In this document: positions 1 to 13,638 of the stretch, piece by piece
Layout: every line of letters begins with the position of its first letter
Position numbering within the stretch: position 1 is the stretch's first letter
Origin: Microdochium bolleyi
Lineage: Eukaryota; Ascomycota; Sordariomycetes; Xylariales; Microdochiaceae
Assembly (NCBI GenBank): GCA_001566295.1
Contig: KQ964247.1
Location: forward strand, 3,038,001 to 3,102,000
Direction: 5' to 3'
DNA: 64,000 bases
Made by a program: the position numbers and the translations under genes
The notes under the pieces: model-generated
Told to the model about the DNA's origin: nothing
What the model saw: the letters and a program-made list of their open reading frames with translations, nothing else
Database searches by the model: none

Positions 1-57
1 AAATCACATGCTAACCAACATTTGACCACGTCATGAACCCTGCGTGACGCGGCATGT

Positions 58-2231
58 TCACCGCAACGATTCTAGCTCGAGTTCCAGCTGGCGGATGCGC
101 TCGCTCTGGTCCTGCGATCCGGAGCCGAGCCGTTTCTTCAGGCTCTCCACTTCGCTGGTCAGCGAAGTTATCATCTTTGTCTGTTGCTCAAGAACCTTCT
201 TGATTTGCTCTAGACTCTCCTCCACACCCGAGCCGGAGCTGACCGTGGCCGAGGCGCCGGCCGCCGGCGTATGGTTGGCGGCCGAAGCGGGCGGGCGGGA
301 CTCGAAGGTTGTCGCCTTCACTGGTGATGCGGGCTTGGGTGCCGGGGCAGTGGCTGTCCTCGAAGGAACGGGTTGGGAGGTCGCAGGCACAGAGCTACGG
401 GGAGTTGGCTTGGAGATCTCCTCAAAGCTTGACGATTCGTTGTCAGAATCCTCCTCGTTATCATTGTACTTATCAGCCATCGCAGCCATTGAGCGGTTCT
501 GGTCCCTGAGTGACGGGGCCGGGGCCCTGGATGCGGCAGGGGTTACGGCAGGCTCAGGCGCCTTAGCCTGGGCGGGCTTGCTCGCAGGAGCGGCAGTTGG
601 AGCGACTGCAGCCGCCGGGGGCTTGTAGTCGGACGCTACCTCGACGGGAGCGTTGCCTTCATAGATGCTTTCAAAGTCAATCTTGGGAGGCAGTGCCGTC
701 TTGCCGCCGAGCCACTCCTCGGCACTGAGAGCAGCCTTGCCACCAGTCGCGGGTGGGAAGATATCAGACTGGAAAGTCTCGGCACGACGCGGGACGGTGA
801 ATGAGATGGGCTCGATATAAGAGTCGTTGACAGTTTTGAAACCCCGCATAACCTCATTCTCGTGCACCTTAAAGCGGATTGTTAGATACACACTCAGGCC
901 AATGTCTGTGCTGTGTCAATCACTTACATTGACAGCGCGCTTGGGGAGGAATGCCACGCCGCGCTGCGGATCCACCGACTTGTACTCTGACAGGAACTCA
1001 AACTTGTCATTCTCGTACTCGAAGTAACGGATATTGCCGTCACTAGCGACTTGTCAGCTTATCCAGATGCCCATCGCTTTAGGGTGATTATGCAGTGCTT
1101 ACCCTTTTCCTGCAAGGTACAGGCAGTTGCAGCTGTCATCTATCATGGTGAGTTCTCGTTAGCATTGCCACGTAAGAGACCCGGGTAGCTCGCGTCCAAG
1201 ACGTGTGTGGACGTACCCCAGAATGGCATGCAGACACCCGAGATGCTGTCGAGGGTCGTGAACCCGCCAATAGGTGAGTTGTTGCCGGGCTCCCAAAGGG
1301 CCAATTGGCGATCGCTCATCTTCGAGAAACCGGTCGTGGCAAAGCGGTTTTGCTCGCCCAGCCAGACGACGCGGCTGTTCTTCGCGCCCTCGTGTCCAGG
1401 GCCTTCGTGCGCCGGGCGTTGCTGCCGAACGTCCCACACACGCAGCTTCTTATCACGAGACGTGGTGACGAGCTTGGTCCCGCTCGCATCCCACGAGAGG
1501 CTCTGCACAATGTCCGAGTGCTTGAGAGCAAGCGGGGCGGAGCCGGTGGTGATGTCCCACAACTTGACGGACAGGTCACCCGAGGCAGAGGCAAGGATGT
1601 TGTCGGCGGCTGGGTTGAAGAGGACCTGGCCGACCTTTCTGGTGTGGCCGGTGAGTTTGGCAACGGGGCTGACGTCGGCGGGCTCCTCGGCGTCGGTGAA
1701 GAGGCTGAAACCCTGGGGAACATGCCAGATCATGACCTTGCCATCATCGGAAGCGGAGGCGACGATGCGATCGTTAAAGGGGTTCCAGTCGGTGTCGGTG
1801 ACGACAGCCGTGTGGCCACGGAAGAGGGGAATCTGGTCGGGGATTTTGCCGCGCTCGGCGAGGGGGATGACGGCGAAGGCGCCGCCGCCGCTGGCCTCCC
1901 AGTTGACAGAGAGGAACTCTGGGTTCGCCTGCAAGGGTTGGCAAGAGCGCGTTAGCCACGGGGAACGGTCGAGGTGGGTAGGCGCATTGTGAGAATAAGG
2001 GGGCGCGGGGATGAGGTGCGGACCTTGATCAGGTTTGTGTCCCAGGCATTGCGGCTGACACGCAGGTTATCGTAGCAGAACTCCTTCCTGGTCGACTTTC
2101 CGAAGACGTGTCCTGGGGAGCGGGCGAAGCATTAGCAGAGAGCGACGGCGGCGAGGCTGGTGATGGATGGGCACGGGGGACGGGGCTAGCAACATACGGT
2201 ACTTTGAGGAGCGCACAAAACGGCCAGCCAT
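58..2231 (-). CDS. crn1: Coronin, WD40 actin-binding protein
   Basis: Six exons: 2198-2231, 2024-2112, 1217-1928, 1103-1139, 928-1042 and 58-867, joining in frame to 598 residues. The N-terminus (MAGRFVRSSKYRHVFG) is the coronin signature and fixes the start at 2231. Residues 1 to about 400 form the WD40 propeller, with repeats ending in LWD, VWD and ALWE. A Pro/Ala/Ser-rich unique region follows at about 410-540. The last 50 or so residues are a heptad coiled coil, the oligomerisation and Arp2/3-contact part of the family. Coronins bind F-actin and regulate Arp2/3 and cofilin at cortical patches; that role is family knowledge. The gene is divergent from pob3 over a shared 0.84-kb promoter. 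The exons of 34 and 37 nt are easily missed by gene finders but are needed for frame. Confidence 0.95.
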
Positions 2232-3069
2232 GATGTGAGCAAGAATGTGGAAGCCGGGGCGGTGAATGGGATCGCAATGGAGAGGTCGACGGGCCGGACA
2301 GGCAAAGAGGCAGTTTGCTCCTCGAGGGGGTTGCGAGTGCTCAAAGTGCCTGGGCTGACGCAGGCTGCAGGCAATAAATGGAAGGAGCGAGCTGGGAAGC
2401 TCACGACCTGGCGCAGGAGATGACGAGGTGGGCCACAGCCGCACCTGCTGCGACCAAAGAGTGGAACTCGAGGCTCCAGACTCCAGTATTGGCATTAACC
2501 TTCAGGCTTGGTTTGTCGTGTCGTCTTCAGCGGCACGCATCATTACACTACGTACTCTGCCTGCGTAAAGGTATAAGAATATTCCATGTAATACTCCTCC
2601 CGTGCAGACTCGACTTGTTCTCATGCCGGCAAGCTAGCATTGCAGCTGTGGCGGCTCACATCGCCGTCGTCCCCCCCAGAAGCCGACACTGATACTCTTG
2701 CCTGCAGATAGCTGGATGACTTGTCGTATTGCGGACTGGAAAGGCTGCAACTGTCCCTCCTCAGCTCCAGCCGCCCGGGCGTCCCGTCTTCGCCAATTGC
2801 AACAATACACTCCGACACCGTGACCTCTCGACTGGAGCATACTGCTGCGTGCGTGCTCCACCCTCCGCAGGGGCCCGCCCATTTACGCCAGTCCCTCCAC
2901 TGCGCACGGCACCGGCGCGTCCCCAGCGCGCCAGCATCAGTCCGGTGCTCCCAGCACTTTTCCAGTCGCAACCTCGACTGCACCACCAGCCCTCTTCTCC
3001 ACCGCTCATCCTCTCCTCACCACCACCTCAAAGCCGTCTCTCTTGGTCGCGCCCCCCGACTGCGCCATC
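2232..3069. promoter_or_regulatory. Bidirectional promoter region, coronin / pob3
   Basis: This 0.84-kb stretch separates two divergent start codons. It has no credible coding potential; open frames here overlap on both strands and lack family resemblance. The pob3 side (about 2990-3069) is a CT/CA-rich, ATG-poor leader typical of fungal 5' UTRs. I see no clear TATA box. Confidence 0.6.
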
Positions 3070-4929
3070 ATGTCGGCCTTGTAAGTCTTGGGCCCCCCAA
3101 GCCTTTCCTACTGCCGGCTTCCGGCTAACCATTGGCGCGCCTGCGCATCTCCAGTGAGACCTTCGACAACATCTTCCTGGACCTCTCCAAGGAGTCCGGC
3201 AAATGTCGCTTCGCCGAGAACGGCCTCGGCTGGAAACCATCAGCCGGCGGCAACACCTGGACACTCGACAGCGGTGACATTGCCAGCGCCCAGTGGAGTC
3301 GCGCCGCAAAGGGCTACGAAGTAAAGGTCCTCAAGCGCTCCTCGGAAGTCGTCCACCTCGATGGCTTCCAGCAGGAGGACCTCGAGCGCCTCGTCAAGAT
3401 ATTCAAGAACTGGTACAGCATCAACCTCGACCCCAAGGAGCACGCCCTGCGCGGCTGGAACTGGGGCAAGTCCGAGTTCTCAAAGGCGGAGCTCGTCTTC
3501 AACGTCCAGAACAAGCCCGCCTTCGAGATCCCATACTCCGAAATCGCAAACACAAACCTCGCTGGTCGCAACGAGGTCTCGGTCGAGTTCGAGGCCTCCA
3601 ACGAGGATGACACAGGCACCAACGGCCACCTCGGAGGCGCCAGAGGCCGCGGCAAGAAGTCTGGCGGGGGCAAGGACCAGCTCGTCGAGATGCGCTTCTA
3701 CATCCCCGGCACGGCCACCCGCAAGGAGACAGAGGGAGAGGACGCCGGCAGCGATGCAGGCGAGGAGGAGAAGAACGCCGCCACCCTATTCTATGAGACC
3801 CTCATCGACAAGGCCGAGATTGGCGAGACTGCAGGCGACGCCATTGCCACATTCCTCGAGGTTCTGCATCTCACACCCAGGTACGCGATCCGCCATGTCT
3901 AGTCTCCATTTGCGCCACCTCTATACTAATCAAGTTCTTGTCTGGCACAGAGGTCGTTTTGATATCGACATGTACGATAGCTCCTTCAGGCTACGCGGCA
4001 AAACTTACGATTACAAGATCCAGTACGAACATGTCAAGAAGTTCATGGTGCTTCCCAAGCCCGACGATCTGCACTGCATGCTCTGCATTGGTCTGGACCC
4101 CCCCTTACGACAGGGTCAGACACGATACCCGTTCCTGGTCATGCAGTGTAAGAAGGACGAGGAAGTCACCATAGATCTCAACCTCACCGAAGAAGAGCTC
4201 AAGGAGAAGTACCAGAGCAAGGTACAAGCACACTACGAGCAGCCACTCCACCAGGTTATCACATACATCTTCAAGGGTCTTGCCAACAAGAAGATTACGT
4301 CCCCCGCCAAGGATTTCATCACCCACCGCGGCCAGTACGGCATCAAGTGCGCGATCAAGGCTGCCGAAGGCTTTCTATACTGCCTTGAAAAGGCCTTCAT
4401 GTTCGTGCCCAAGCCCGCCACCTACGTATCATACGAGCAGACGTCTTCCATCACCTTCTCACGTGTCAGTGGAGCTGTCTCGGCTCTCTCCACCTTCGAC
4501 ATTGCTGTGCACATGAAGACTGGCGGTCCCACACATCAGTTCAGCAACATTAACAGGGAAGATCTGAAGGGACTCGAAGACTTCTTCAAGCTCAAGGGCC
4601 TCCGTGTCAAGAACGAGATTGACGAGGATGCGACATTGCTCAAACAGGCTCTTCGTGACGAAGTCATGATGGACGAGTCCGAGGACGAGGTTGTCAAGGG
4701 GGCGGACCGCGGATCTGCTGACGAGGACGAGGAGAGCGTGGACGAGGACTTCAGGGCCGACAGCGAAAGCGACGTCGCGGAAGAATACGACTCTAATCAC
4801 GAGTCCTCTGGTAGTGGCAGTGGCGAGAGCGACGTCGAGGGAGGCGACGGCGGTGATGATGACGACGACGACATGATGGACGAAGACGAGGAAGATGAGA
4901 AGCCCGCCAAGAAGCAGAAGACAAAGTAG
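3070..4929 (+). CDS. pob3: FACT complex subunit Pob3 (SSRP1 family)
   Basis: Exons 3070-3080, 3155-3880 and 3951-4929 give 571 residues. The first exon is only 11 nt (Met-Ser-Ala plus two bases) and is followed by a GTAAGT donor. Without it the protein would lack its start. Features are the N-terminal Pob3 domain (ETFDNIFLDLSKESG), the central SSRP1/PH region (LTPRGRFDIDMYDSSFRLRG, then LDPPLRQGQTRYPFLVMQ), and a long Asp/Glu-rich tail over the last 88 or so residues ending in a basic KKQKTK. With Spt16 this protein forms FACT, the H2A-H2B chaperone used in transcription and replication. The HMG box of animal SSRP1 is absent, as in other fungi, where Nhp6 supplies it. The gene is convergent with bud4. 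Confidence 0.96.
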
Positions 4930-6018
4930 ATACACGGCCGTGGCCACAGGGGGCTGTCCTGTTCGTGACCACATTTCACTCAGCCAGGTGGACATTGTGC
5001 AGGTTGTCGAGCAGAAGCATTTCAGGGAAGAAAGACTTCGCACCGTGGATGAGAAGCCGGCGTTATTGATCCAGACATTATTATGTCCCTCTGCGGCGCG
5101 CATCTGGACATTCTCCAATTCTTCTATCCCACGATCTGCGTTTCTACTACTTGACTGTGCTGCTCCACAAATGTGTATCAACGGGGAGGCTCGTCGGGCA
5201 ACAGATATTGGTAAAAGACTTCCTCATCCGTGAGCTAGACAGAACGCAACGGAATGAGCACTATGATGCGAGGATGCGGCTTTGGGACTGCTCGTTGGGC
5301 GCTAGTGTGCCCTGAACTTCCGAGAGGCTCCCTCGCATGCGCATTGCGGTGTCCCTAAGCTGCTTTCCATCACATTATCACTTTCAACTGGGACGCAGTC
5401 ATAATGGCGAATCGTTCCAATGGGGTGCTACTCATGTATTACAACACTACTTTGGCGACCTCGACAATGCTTCTGGGCAAAGCAAGCGCGTAGTGATACG
5501 AAAAAGAAAGAACCAACTCCAGACCAAACAGAAATACCCTAGAACTCCCCAAGGTGTACACACGAATGTCAAAAAGCAGTCGACATCTTTTGCCCCCAAA
5601 ATGATTACCATGCTGACCCTGTCAAACTGACTCCAACGCAGATGTGCAACTCCATAAAATGCGCATCCACCACCGACTAGGGGAAGAAGGGAAGTATGTG
5701 AAGCGAACGCTAAGCTGCACTGGCCGCACGGTCTCGAATTAGCGGGCCTCTCCTGTAGCCAGACGAAAGGAGAAGGGCCGCGTCCGCGAGTCCTAAGTTC
5801 AACCATGGATATGCTGCCGAAGATCTAGCTTCGAGACAGCCTGTGAGGTGAAGAGAATATGTGACCTGAGAACATAAGCATCGTAAAGCAATGCCGGAGA
5901 AGGTCGTCCACGTCGTAGCTCATAGTGGATCATCGCGTCGTGCGCATGCAGGTTTCCGCGGCGATGAGATGGTGGGTAATCTTGCACCTTATGCCCAGAG
6001 CAAGAAAGCATGCGGTGC
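4930..6018. other. Convergent intergenic region, pob3 / bud4
   Basis: This is 1.1 kb between two converging genes and presumably holds both 3' UTRs. The region around 5300-5700 is less GC-rich than the flanking genes. The open frames on each strand (about 100 codons) have no recognisable product and biased codon use is absent. I see no RNA gene here. Confidence 0.5.
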
Positions 6019-9000
6019 TCAGATGATCATGCTCTTCGTCCTCGAGTGAACGCGTTTACCTTCAGCCCGCTTCCGTAGTGCCTCTTCGCGCTTAAGGACA
6101 AGATCGCACCACTTCTTCCGGCTGCTGGTAGCGCCGTCGTCGTCCTCACCCCCACCACGGCCGATTATATCGCCGAGGACCTTCATCCATCCTTCTTTGT
6201 CTTCAGGCGTGTCGGCATAGAAGTCAATGAGTTCTCCGTTGTTGAATCGGATCCGGAAGCCCTCCTCGACGAACATGTAGCCCTCTTCTTCCTCAGCGAA
6301 CGCAGAACGGCGACGGCGGCCACCCTTGCCTGTTGTCTCGGGATCCATCAATTGGCGACGATCATCGATCAGCCGCTTGCAGTTGGCTAGGTTGATCGTG
6401 GCACGTGGCTGGCGGGTTGCCTCGTGATAGGCCGTCAACTTGGTTCCCACCAACTTGAAATATCGGCGGCGCCAGTACTGAAACAGAGAAGTCAGTAAAT
6501 GCCTGAAGCAAACACATGAAGACGACGTGAAAATGGCTACTTACAGGGCAATCTCCACCTTGCTGGCTCAAAGGGCCTTCCCAGTTCCGGCGAAGCCTCT
6601 CCTCGCTGGCTTTCAGCTCGCGGATGCAGGAGTTCATGCTCTTGGGCATGTCATCGTCTGTGGCCCCCTTCGGCCGAGGCACAAAGAGAAGTTGAACCTC
6701 GAGCTTGCCGACCTTGTAGGGAGCCTTGCGGACGACTGAGTTGCTGGCGTCATTTCTCTTGCTCTTGACGCTGCTGGCAAAGTTGGCTTCCTCAGTGGCC
6801 CACTCGTTGAAAGCCGCAATTTCGGCCATGTAAGGTCGCCCGTAGCATCGAGCCTCATGTTCCTTGAGACAGACATACGATCGCGCAAAGCTACCGTCTT
6901 CAGCTGCAATTGGCGAGAGGAGGTCCCACGAACTCGGCGCAGTCTTCCGCTGCCTGGCTACAGCTTCACGTTGTGCAAGCGCGAATGCTTCCTCCTCGGC
7001 CTTCATGCGAGCCTCCATCTCCTTCCGCTTCTTTGGGCTGGCAAATACGCGGGAGAAGGTTGATGGCTTTGGACGTGATACCTTGGTAGGGGAAGGAGGG
7101 AGCTGTTGCGGTTCAGGTTTCTCGAGCTTAACATTGAGAGTGAGTTGGAATTCAAGATCATTGGGTACGACGAGCTCGAACTCCTGACCAATGGGCGCAT
7201 TCCGCGCAAGCTCCAGCCAGGCTGTGGTGACGCAATGCACACCGTTATCAAGGGTCAAGCTGAACCATGTCCGCTCGTCTTGAGAATTGTCAGCAAACTG
7301 TTCTGAATTTCTTGTCCCGTTTGGAGTGCTTACTCTTTGGCAGTGGCAGGTCAAGGTCCTTGACACCCATGACCTTCACAAACAGCCTTCCACGCTCACC
7401 GGAATCCTCAATGGCTGACTCGGGGGTCTCCTCCTTGACAGTGGTGATAGCCACAGCATTGCTCTCCTGGCCAGGGAGAGGAGGTACGGGTCCGCTAAGA
7501 CTCGGACCGTGGCGGCGCTTGATGCTATGACGGACCTTTCCGTTCCATGGCTCCACGGTCCACGACTGAGGCCGTTGCTGCTTGACAGGAGAGTTGCCAG
7601 CTGATCGGGTACCGTTCCTGGGAATGTCGGAGTCACCGCCGCTCAGCGGCCGATCACTGGCGGCAACAAGCTTGGTGTTCTGGCGCATGAGGTAGCCTCG
7701 CTGTTTTCGCAAAGATATGTTAGTGTCAAAAGTAAGGTGGGAGTGGCTTCTGCCATGTTTAGATTCGTCTGTAGATTGAAGATCACCAATTATGGACGCT
7801 TGCCCGATATTGATGGTCATATCATTTACTATGACGGGGTTGCCAACCTTTTGTGCTTCGATGACGCGATCGAAGTCTTGGTCCAGGCTGAGACCCAGGT
7901 CCAAGTCCAGAGTTAGGCTGCTTTTCTTGAAGCTAGGGTGCCGTTCCAGGTAGTCGCTGTTGGTAGATCCATCTAGGCGATCCGTCGCAAAGTCTCGTGA
8001 AAGGCGAGCACGATGTTTGTCGGGAATGGGAGGAACCTCTCTACTAACGATGCGCCGCTGTTCCCTCATGGCAGCCAAGTCCGCCGGTGTTGCCGAAGGC
8101 CGTGTCTTCAGCTTCGAGCCCGAGGCCTTGATAGTGGCCATCTCCTCCGGGACGGCAGGTGACTCAATTGGCTCATCGTCTGTGTACTCATCGTCGTCAT
8201 CAGACATCGGGTGGTGGATAACGGACTCTGGTGTGCCAGGCTCTTCGTCTTCCTCCGGCTCTCCCCATCCACTGCCATCATACTCGGGCTTCGAAACGAA
8301 CTTCTCTGGAGTTCGCGGCCTCCTAGCCTGCTCGTGGTTGTCAGATGTCCTGTGCGTTTCCTGGTGCGTTACTGCTCCCGACTCCTTAGGCTTCGGTAGC
8401 ATGTATGTCTGGAAGCTACGACTGAAGTCTGAGTCACGAGAACTGTGGCTATTGACCTGGGGCAGGGAAGCACTAAAGTTTGTCGGAGCATGCTGGTCGA
8501 CAGGAGTGCCAGCTCGGGGTGTGGTTGCCACCTCTTCCTCGGTGTACTGTTCTTCAGCATCGCCATCGTCCGAGTAGTGGCTGTCTGTGTCACTATCTGA
8601 CATCGAAGACACATCGTCGTCGTCCGATCCATCGTACAAATCCGAGACATCGGCCTTGTCATCCTGAACAGGATGAATGATGACACTTTCGTCTCCGTCA
8701 ACAGCTTCCTCGATAATTGATTCTTCGATGCTGGCAATTGGGACATCTGGGTCATAGTTCATGCCCCGGGCTGGACTTGAGTCTGGCGCAGGAGTGCCAA
8801 AGTTGTAGTCACTGTTGCCATTGACTCGGTTCAAGATGGACTGTCTTGAGATGCTCGGGAGCTGATAATCAATATCGAAGGCAGACAAGTCCCCGAGCGT
8901 ATCATCTGCTTCCCCGGCCTCGTCGGCATCGAGGACTGGCATTGACGTCTCACGTTCTGGAGTAGGGCTGGCGAGTCTGTCACGCGCCCCGGCACGTCGC

Positions 9001-10417
9001 ATTCGACGCTCTCGCTGCTGCTGCTCTGCGATGGACTTGGCAGCCTGATCAGTCCCCTTGGGGCTTGTCTCGTCAGAAAGCATCATAAGCTTCAAACGTT
9101 CCTCAAGCGACATTTTGCCATGGCCGATATTCTGGATCTCCGATTTGCTTGCGGTTGCAGCTGGAGGGGAGGGAAGCGTCCGAGGAGAGCCCTGCGAACC
9201 GAGCATGCGCTCAGCGGTGGAGGCCAGGCCTGGCGACTGGGCTTCAGGCGGACTCATGCCTGGCAGCGGAGGGAGGGGTCGATGCTCCGCGCTGGAAGTG
9301 GCAGAGTTGCTCCGTCCATGTTGCGGCCTCGCAGCAGCGGCTGTGGCCGGTTTGGACTCTGGCATCGGGCTGCTATCAAAGCGATGATCGAGATCTTGCC
9401 GCCAGTCCTCAGGGCCGACTACAGGAGTTTTGTCCGTGTCTTCGAGCGAGGCATCGAAGCTATCGTCAGGGAGATCACGCTCGCCACCAGGGTAGTGGCG
9501 GTATTCGTCGTCATCGTCATCGTCAAACGATTCATAGCTGCCTTCTCTCGAATTGCTGCCAATGGAGGAGATATCAGGCGTAGCCATTTCATATTCGTTG
9601 ATTTGCGGGGGCGCGGCATCGAAAGTGACAGACTTGGCATACCGGTGGAGCGCCTTGCCTGCTGGGAGCTCGCGGTCGTCAAACGAGTCATCGACGGACA
9701 CTTCTGTGTTCTCCGAGTTGTGGCTACCACGGAAGCGGGCTGAGGACAGTGAAGACTTGATGGGAGAGGCCTGATCCTTGCTAGGGGTGCGTGGCTCGGC
9801 CATCGGAGTCGGCGAGGTTACCACTGACTTGGTAGGGCTGTATTCTGGGATATTGGTCTGGCTTTCACTGCGGCCATGGCCTGGTCGGAAAGGGCTGTTG
9901 GTGCCGCTGAAGGCATTGCCTTGGATTTTGGACAGAGGCCGCTCCATAGTGAGAACACGAGCGGGATCGTACTCTTGCTTCTGCTCACGAGCGAACATGG
10001 TGCTGTTCTTCACTCGGGATGCCTTCTGGAGTCGCTCGATGGAAGAGCGACGGGTAGGAGATGGGGAACCGCTTCGACCCCCGTAGAGGTCGTTCTCCGA
10101 GGTTGTGTTGGCAACATGGCGGTTATGCCAGAAGAGGCGTGGCGAGGTGGTGCCGTCCAGAGGTGATGACTGGAATGGAGACGAGTCTGTGTGGAGCGCG
10201 AGTTTCTGAGAATTACTCCGTCAGCGAATGGTCGAAACGACGTGAGGGACGAGGTGAGACAACATACCTTATTGGGAGACTGGTTGAAGCTGGGGGAGTT
10301 GCGCCTCATCTCTGTAACTGGTATCTCGGACAAGGGCCGAGGCAAGGCGGCCTTTGTCGGCGATGGGGTGGGCGTCTTGGAAATGCGCAAAGGCTGGGTG
10401 ATCTGCTCTGTTGCCAT
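6019..10417 (-). CDS. bud4: Bud4-type anillin-like septation protein, C-terminal PH domain
   Basis: Exons 10268-10417, 7334-10205, 6545-7278 and 6019-6477 join to 1404 residues. The start at 10417 (MATEQITQP) is the first ATG of a continuous frame; a longer upstream reading is Pro/His-rich and unlike coding sequence. The first 1000 or so residues are low-complexity, rich in Ser, Pro and acidic runs. From about residue 1008 comes the anillin homology region (NERTWFSLTLDNGVHCVTTA). The last intron falls exactly at the start of the PH domain (YWRRRYFKLVG, about residue 1253), with its closing Trp in KEGWMKVLGD. Bud4 proteins scaffold septins and the contractile ring at septation sites; the role here is inferred from family. 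The gene is divergent from dbp9. Confidence 0.92.
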
Positions 10418-11655
10418 GGCTGCGGTGCACTCTCTCGCGTGGAGGTGCCAGTGGCACGAAGGACAGAAGAAGCCCCGGACAGGCGGGCTTGGGCTGTGGT
10501 CTGGAATGAAGGCTAAGTCGAGGTGTGAGGATGGGAAGGAGGGCAAGATGGAGGAGCAGGGCGGGCCGGCCTGGGAGGTCAGATATGGGAAGCCTGGAGG
10601 ACTGGATTGTTTGGTGGTGAGGAGGGCGCATTGTTGTAGGTTGTGCGAGGCGGGCGGCGGCGCGGGGCGGTGATTGGCTGGCGGGTCGGGCCATGTAAAC
10701 AGACGAGGGGCCGGCGGCGGGAAGCGCTACAGCGGCGCAGGGGACCGCCTCGAGTGCGCTGCTCCAGAGGGGCCGTCGCCAGGTCAACAGGATCCGCCAG
10801 GCGCAGGCGGCCGGCGCCATTGGCTGGCTCTGCACACTACTGCCAGCCTGGTCCCAGGCTTGTGCCAGGATGGCCCCCTGGCTGCTCGTCTGTCTGAGGC
10901 ACTATCGTCTCGTCTTGCAGCTTTGTTGTGATCCGGCAGTGGGCACCTGTGGACACAGTCTGTCTCCGTCCGACTCCGGTCCCGTCATGTCATGGCGTGC
11001 GCGCGGAATCTAGTGCGGGGGAGGAGGACCTTGGGTCTTCCCGATCCTCATTTACCTCCCTCCAAGAGACCGCGACCTTGCGGTGTTTGAGCCCATCAGC
11101 TGTATGTACACTTGGCCACCATGTGCCGCCGTGCGTGTGCAGCCGCGCTTGTGGTCCTTCGCGTGTGGACGACTCGAATGTCTCGGATCTTTCCCAACGC
11201 TAGGACGTCGCAGACTATGACAATGTAAAACTGAGCGCCAACCGCCACAATGTACCAAAGCACCACCTCTCCCCACTCAAGGAGAGGCTGTTGTGGCCTC
11301 CCGTCCATGTCATGCATGCCATGCAAGTCAGTCGAGTTCGTATGCAGAAAGATGCACCTTTAGGGACAGTCAATGCCGATGATGCAACCATGGAAGTATT
11401 ACTGCGTAAGAGCCTGAATCCGTTCCATCACTAGCGGCTACAACTCCGGCCGGTCGTGTGGCTCCACCGACAAGGGCCTCTTCCCGGGTTGGCGCACATC
11501 CACCCCAGAGCTCTCCGTTGCGATAAGATAAGAATTTTTATTTCCCTGCGGGAGAACAAACAACTCTACGGGCACACATACACAGATAGCACACCACTCC
11601 AACTTCTGTCGTCACTTCACCAACAGCCTCGCAGTTCCACACGCCAGCAGCCAAT
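10418..11655. promoter_or_regulatory. Divergent promoter region, bud4 / dbp9
   Basis: This 1.24-kb gene-free stretch lies between divergent starts. The dbp9 side (about 11560-11655) is a CA-rich leader just upstream of the ATG. Open frames in the GC-rich half are shadows on both strands with no family resemblance. I recognise no specific operator. Confidence 0.55.
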
Positions 11656-13638
11656 ATGAAGCGCAAGCTGAACGAGAACGACCAGCCGACTCCGGTCGCC
11701 GGAGACATTGAGGCTCAGTCCGAAGCCCCGGCTACTGCTGGGGGCACGACTACCACAACACAACCCGACCAAGCCTTCCCAGACTTTGGCCTCGACGCTA
11801 GGCTCTTGCAGTCGGTGGCCCATCAGAAATGGGGAAAGCCAACACTTGTGCAGGCCAAGGCGATTCCTCTCGTGCTCGATGGCCGCGATGTCCTAGCCAA
11901 GGCCAAGACTGGCTCTGGCAAGACTGCTGCATATCTGCTCCCAGTCCTCCACGCCATTCTCAGGAGGAAACAGGTCCGTCTCCCGCCTGATATTTTGGGC
12001 GCCACCCACTTGATAGGCTCAAGACTAAGAGACTAATAACAACACACTACAGGCCTCGACAAAGCCTGCCACCGCTGCCCTCATACTTTGCCCAACACGA
12101 GAGCTCGTCGACCAGGTCGCGAAGAATATCGCGACACTCTCAGCCTTTTGCGCCAAAGAGATACAAAAGGTCAAACTCGCCGACAAGCAGTCCGACACCG
12201 TCCAGCGCACTTTGCTCTCGGCCTCCCCCGATATTGTGGTAGCCACTCCAGCACGAGCTTGGCAAAACATCAAGTCGTCCGCACTATCTCTGGAGCAGCT
12301 CACCCATCTGGTCCTGGACGAGGCGGATCTAGTCCTGTCCTACGGCTATGACGACGACCTGCGCAGTGTATCCTCGGCTCTGCCCAAAGGTGTTCAGACG
12401 GTGCTCATGAGTGCGACCCTAACCACCGAGATCGACACTTTGAAGGGTCTCTTTTGTCGCAACCCCACCATCCTGGATCTGGAAGAGGCAGACGCGGACG
12501 GAGAGGGCATTCCCCAATACGTGGTCAAGTAAGTCTTGGCAACTGCGCGCTCCTGATCCTGACGGGTTCATATCCACTAACATTCCTTCTCCACAGATGT
12601 GCCGAGGACGAAAAGTTCTTGCTCATGTATGTTGTCTTCAAGCTGAAGCTCATCACTGGAAAGTGCATTATCTTTGTCAGCGACGTCGATAGATCATACC
12701 GGTTGAAGTTGTTCTTCGAGCAGTTTGGCATCAGGAGCTGTGTGTTGAACTCGGAGCTGCCCGTAAACAGTCGGATACACTGCGTCGAGCAGTTCAACAG
12801 CAATGTGTACGACATCCTGATTGCGTCTGATGAAAACGAGGTCTTGGGAGACGAAAATTTGCATGAGGATGTCGGTACAAAAACCGAGTCCAAGGGAAAT
12901 GACTCAACGGAACAGGCCCACCCGAAAAAGAAGAGGAAAGCATCGCGCCGGGACAAAGAATACGGCATCAGTCGTGGCATAGACTTTGTGCGGGTCGCAT
13001 GCGTAGTCAACTTCGATCTCCCTACGTCCTCGAAGTCCTACACTCACAGAATCGGTCGGACCGGACGTGCAGGTCAGACTGGCATGGCTATATCCTTCGT
13101 CATCCCGAGCGACAAGTATCGCAAACACATGCCAACGAGCGTGGAGACGGCCGAGAATGATGAGAAGGTCTTGGCGCGCATCATGAAGCAGCAGGCGAAG
13201 ATGGGAAAGGATATTAAGGACTACAACTTCGACATGAAGCAGGTCGAGGCGTTCCGCTACCGCATGAACGATGCGTTGCGGGCTGTGACCAAGGTCGCTG
13301 TGCGGGAAGCCCGGACGCGGGAAATCCGGGCCGAACTGCTGAAGAGCGAGAAGCTCAAGCGCCACTTTGAGGAGAACCCAGCAGAATTGCAGCATGTACG
13401 ACATGACGGCGAGCTGCGGGCGGCGCGCACGAATCCCGAGCTGCGACACGTGCCCGACTATCTGCTGCCGAAGGAGGGCAAGAAGGCCATTACACCCAAC
13501 GATGTCGGGTACGTGCCATTCAAGAAGGTACGAGATGGCAAGGGTCGGAAAGGGAAGCTGCTCAAGGGCCGCGGCCGAAAGGTCGGTGGGCGGAGGACGG
13601 ATCCGTTGAAGTCTTTCAAGGCGAGATCGAAACGGTAG
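11656..13638 (+). CDS. dbp9: ATP-dependent RNA helicase Dbp9 (DEAD-box)
   Basis: Exons 11656-11973, 12053-12528 and 12597-13638 join to 611 residues. DEAD-box motifs appear in order: Q motif region (FPDFGLDARLLQSV), motif I AKTGSGKT (about residue 82), Ia PTRELVDQ, Ib TPAR, motif II DEAD (about 193), motif III SAT, and motif VI HRIGRTGRAGQTG (about 415). A Lys-rich insert (PKKKRKASRRDKEYG) sits before the SRGIDFVRVACVVNFDLP block, and the C-terminus is very basic. Both are typical of Dbp9/DDX56, a nucleolar helicase of 60S subunit assembly. The insert looks like a nuclear localisation signal. The next gene, mas2, starts 0.47 kb downstream on the same strand. Confidence 0.96.
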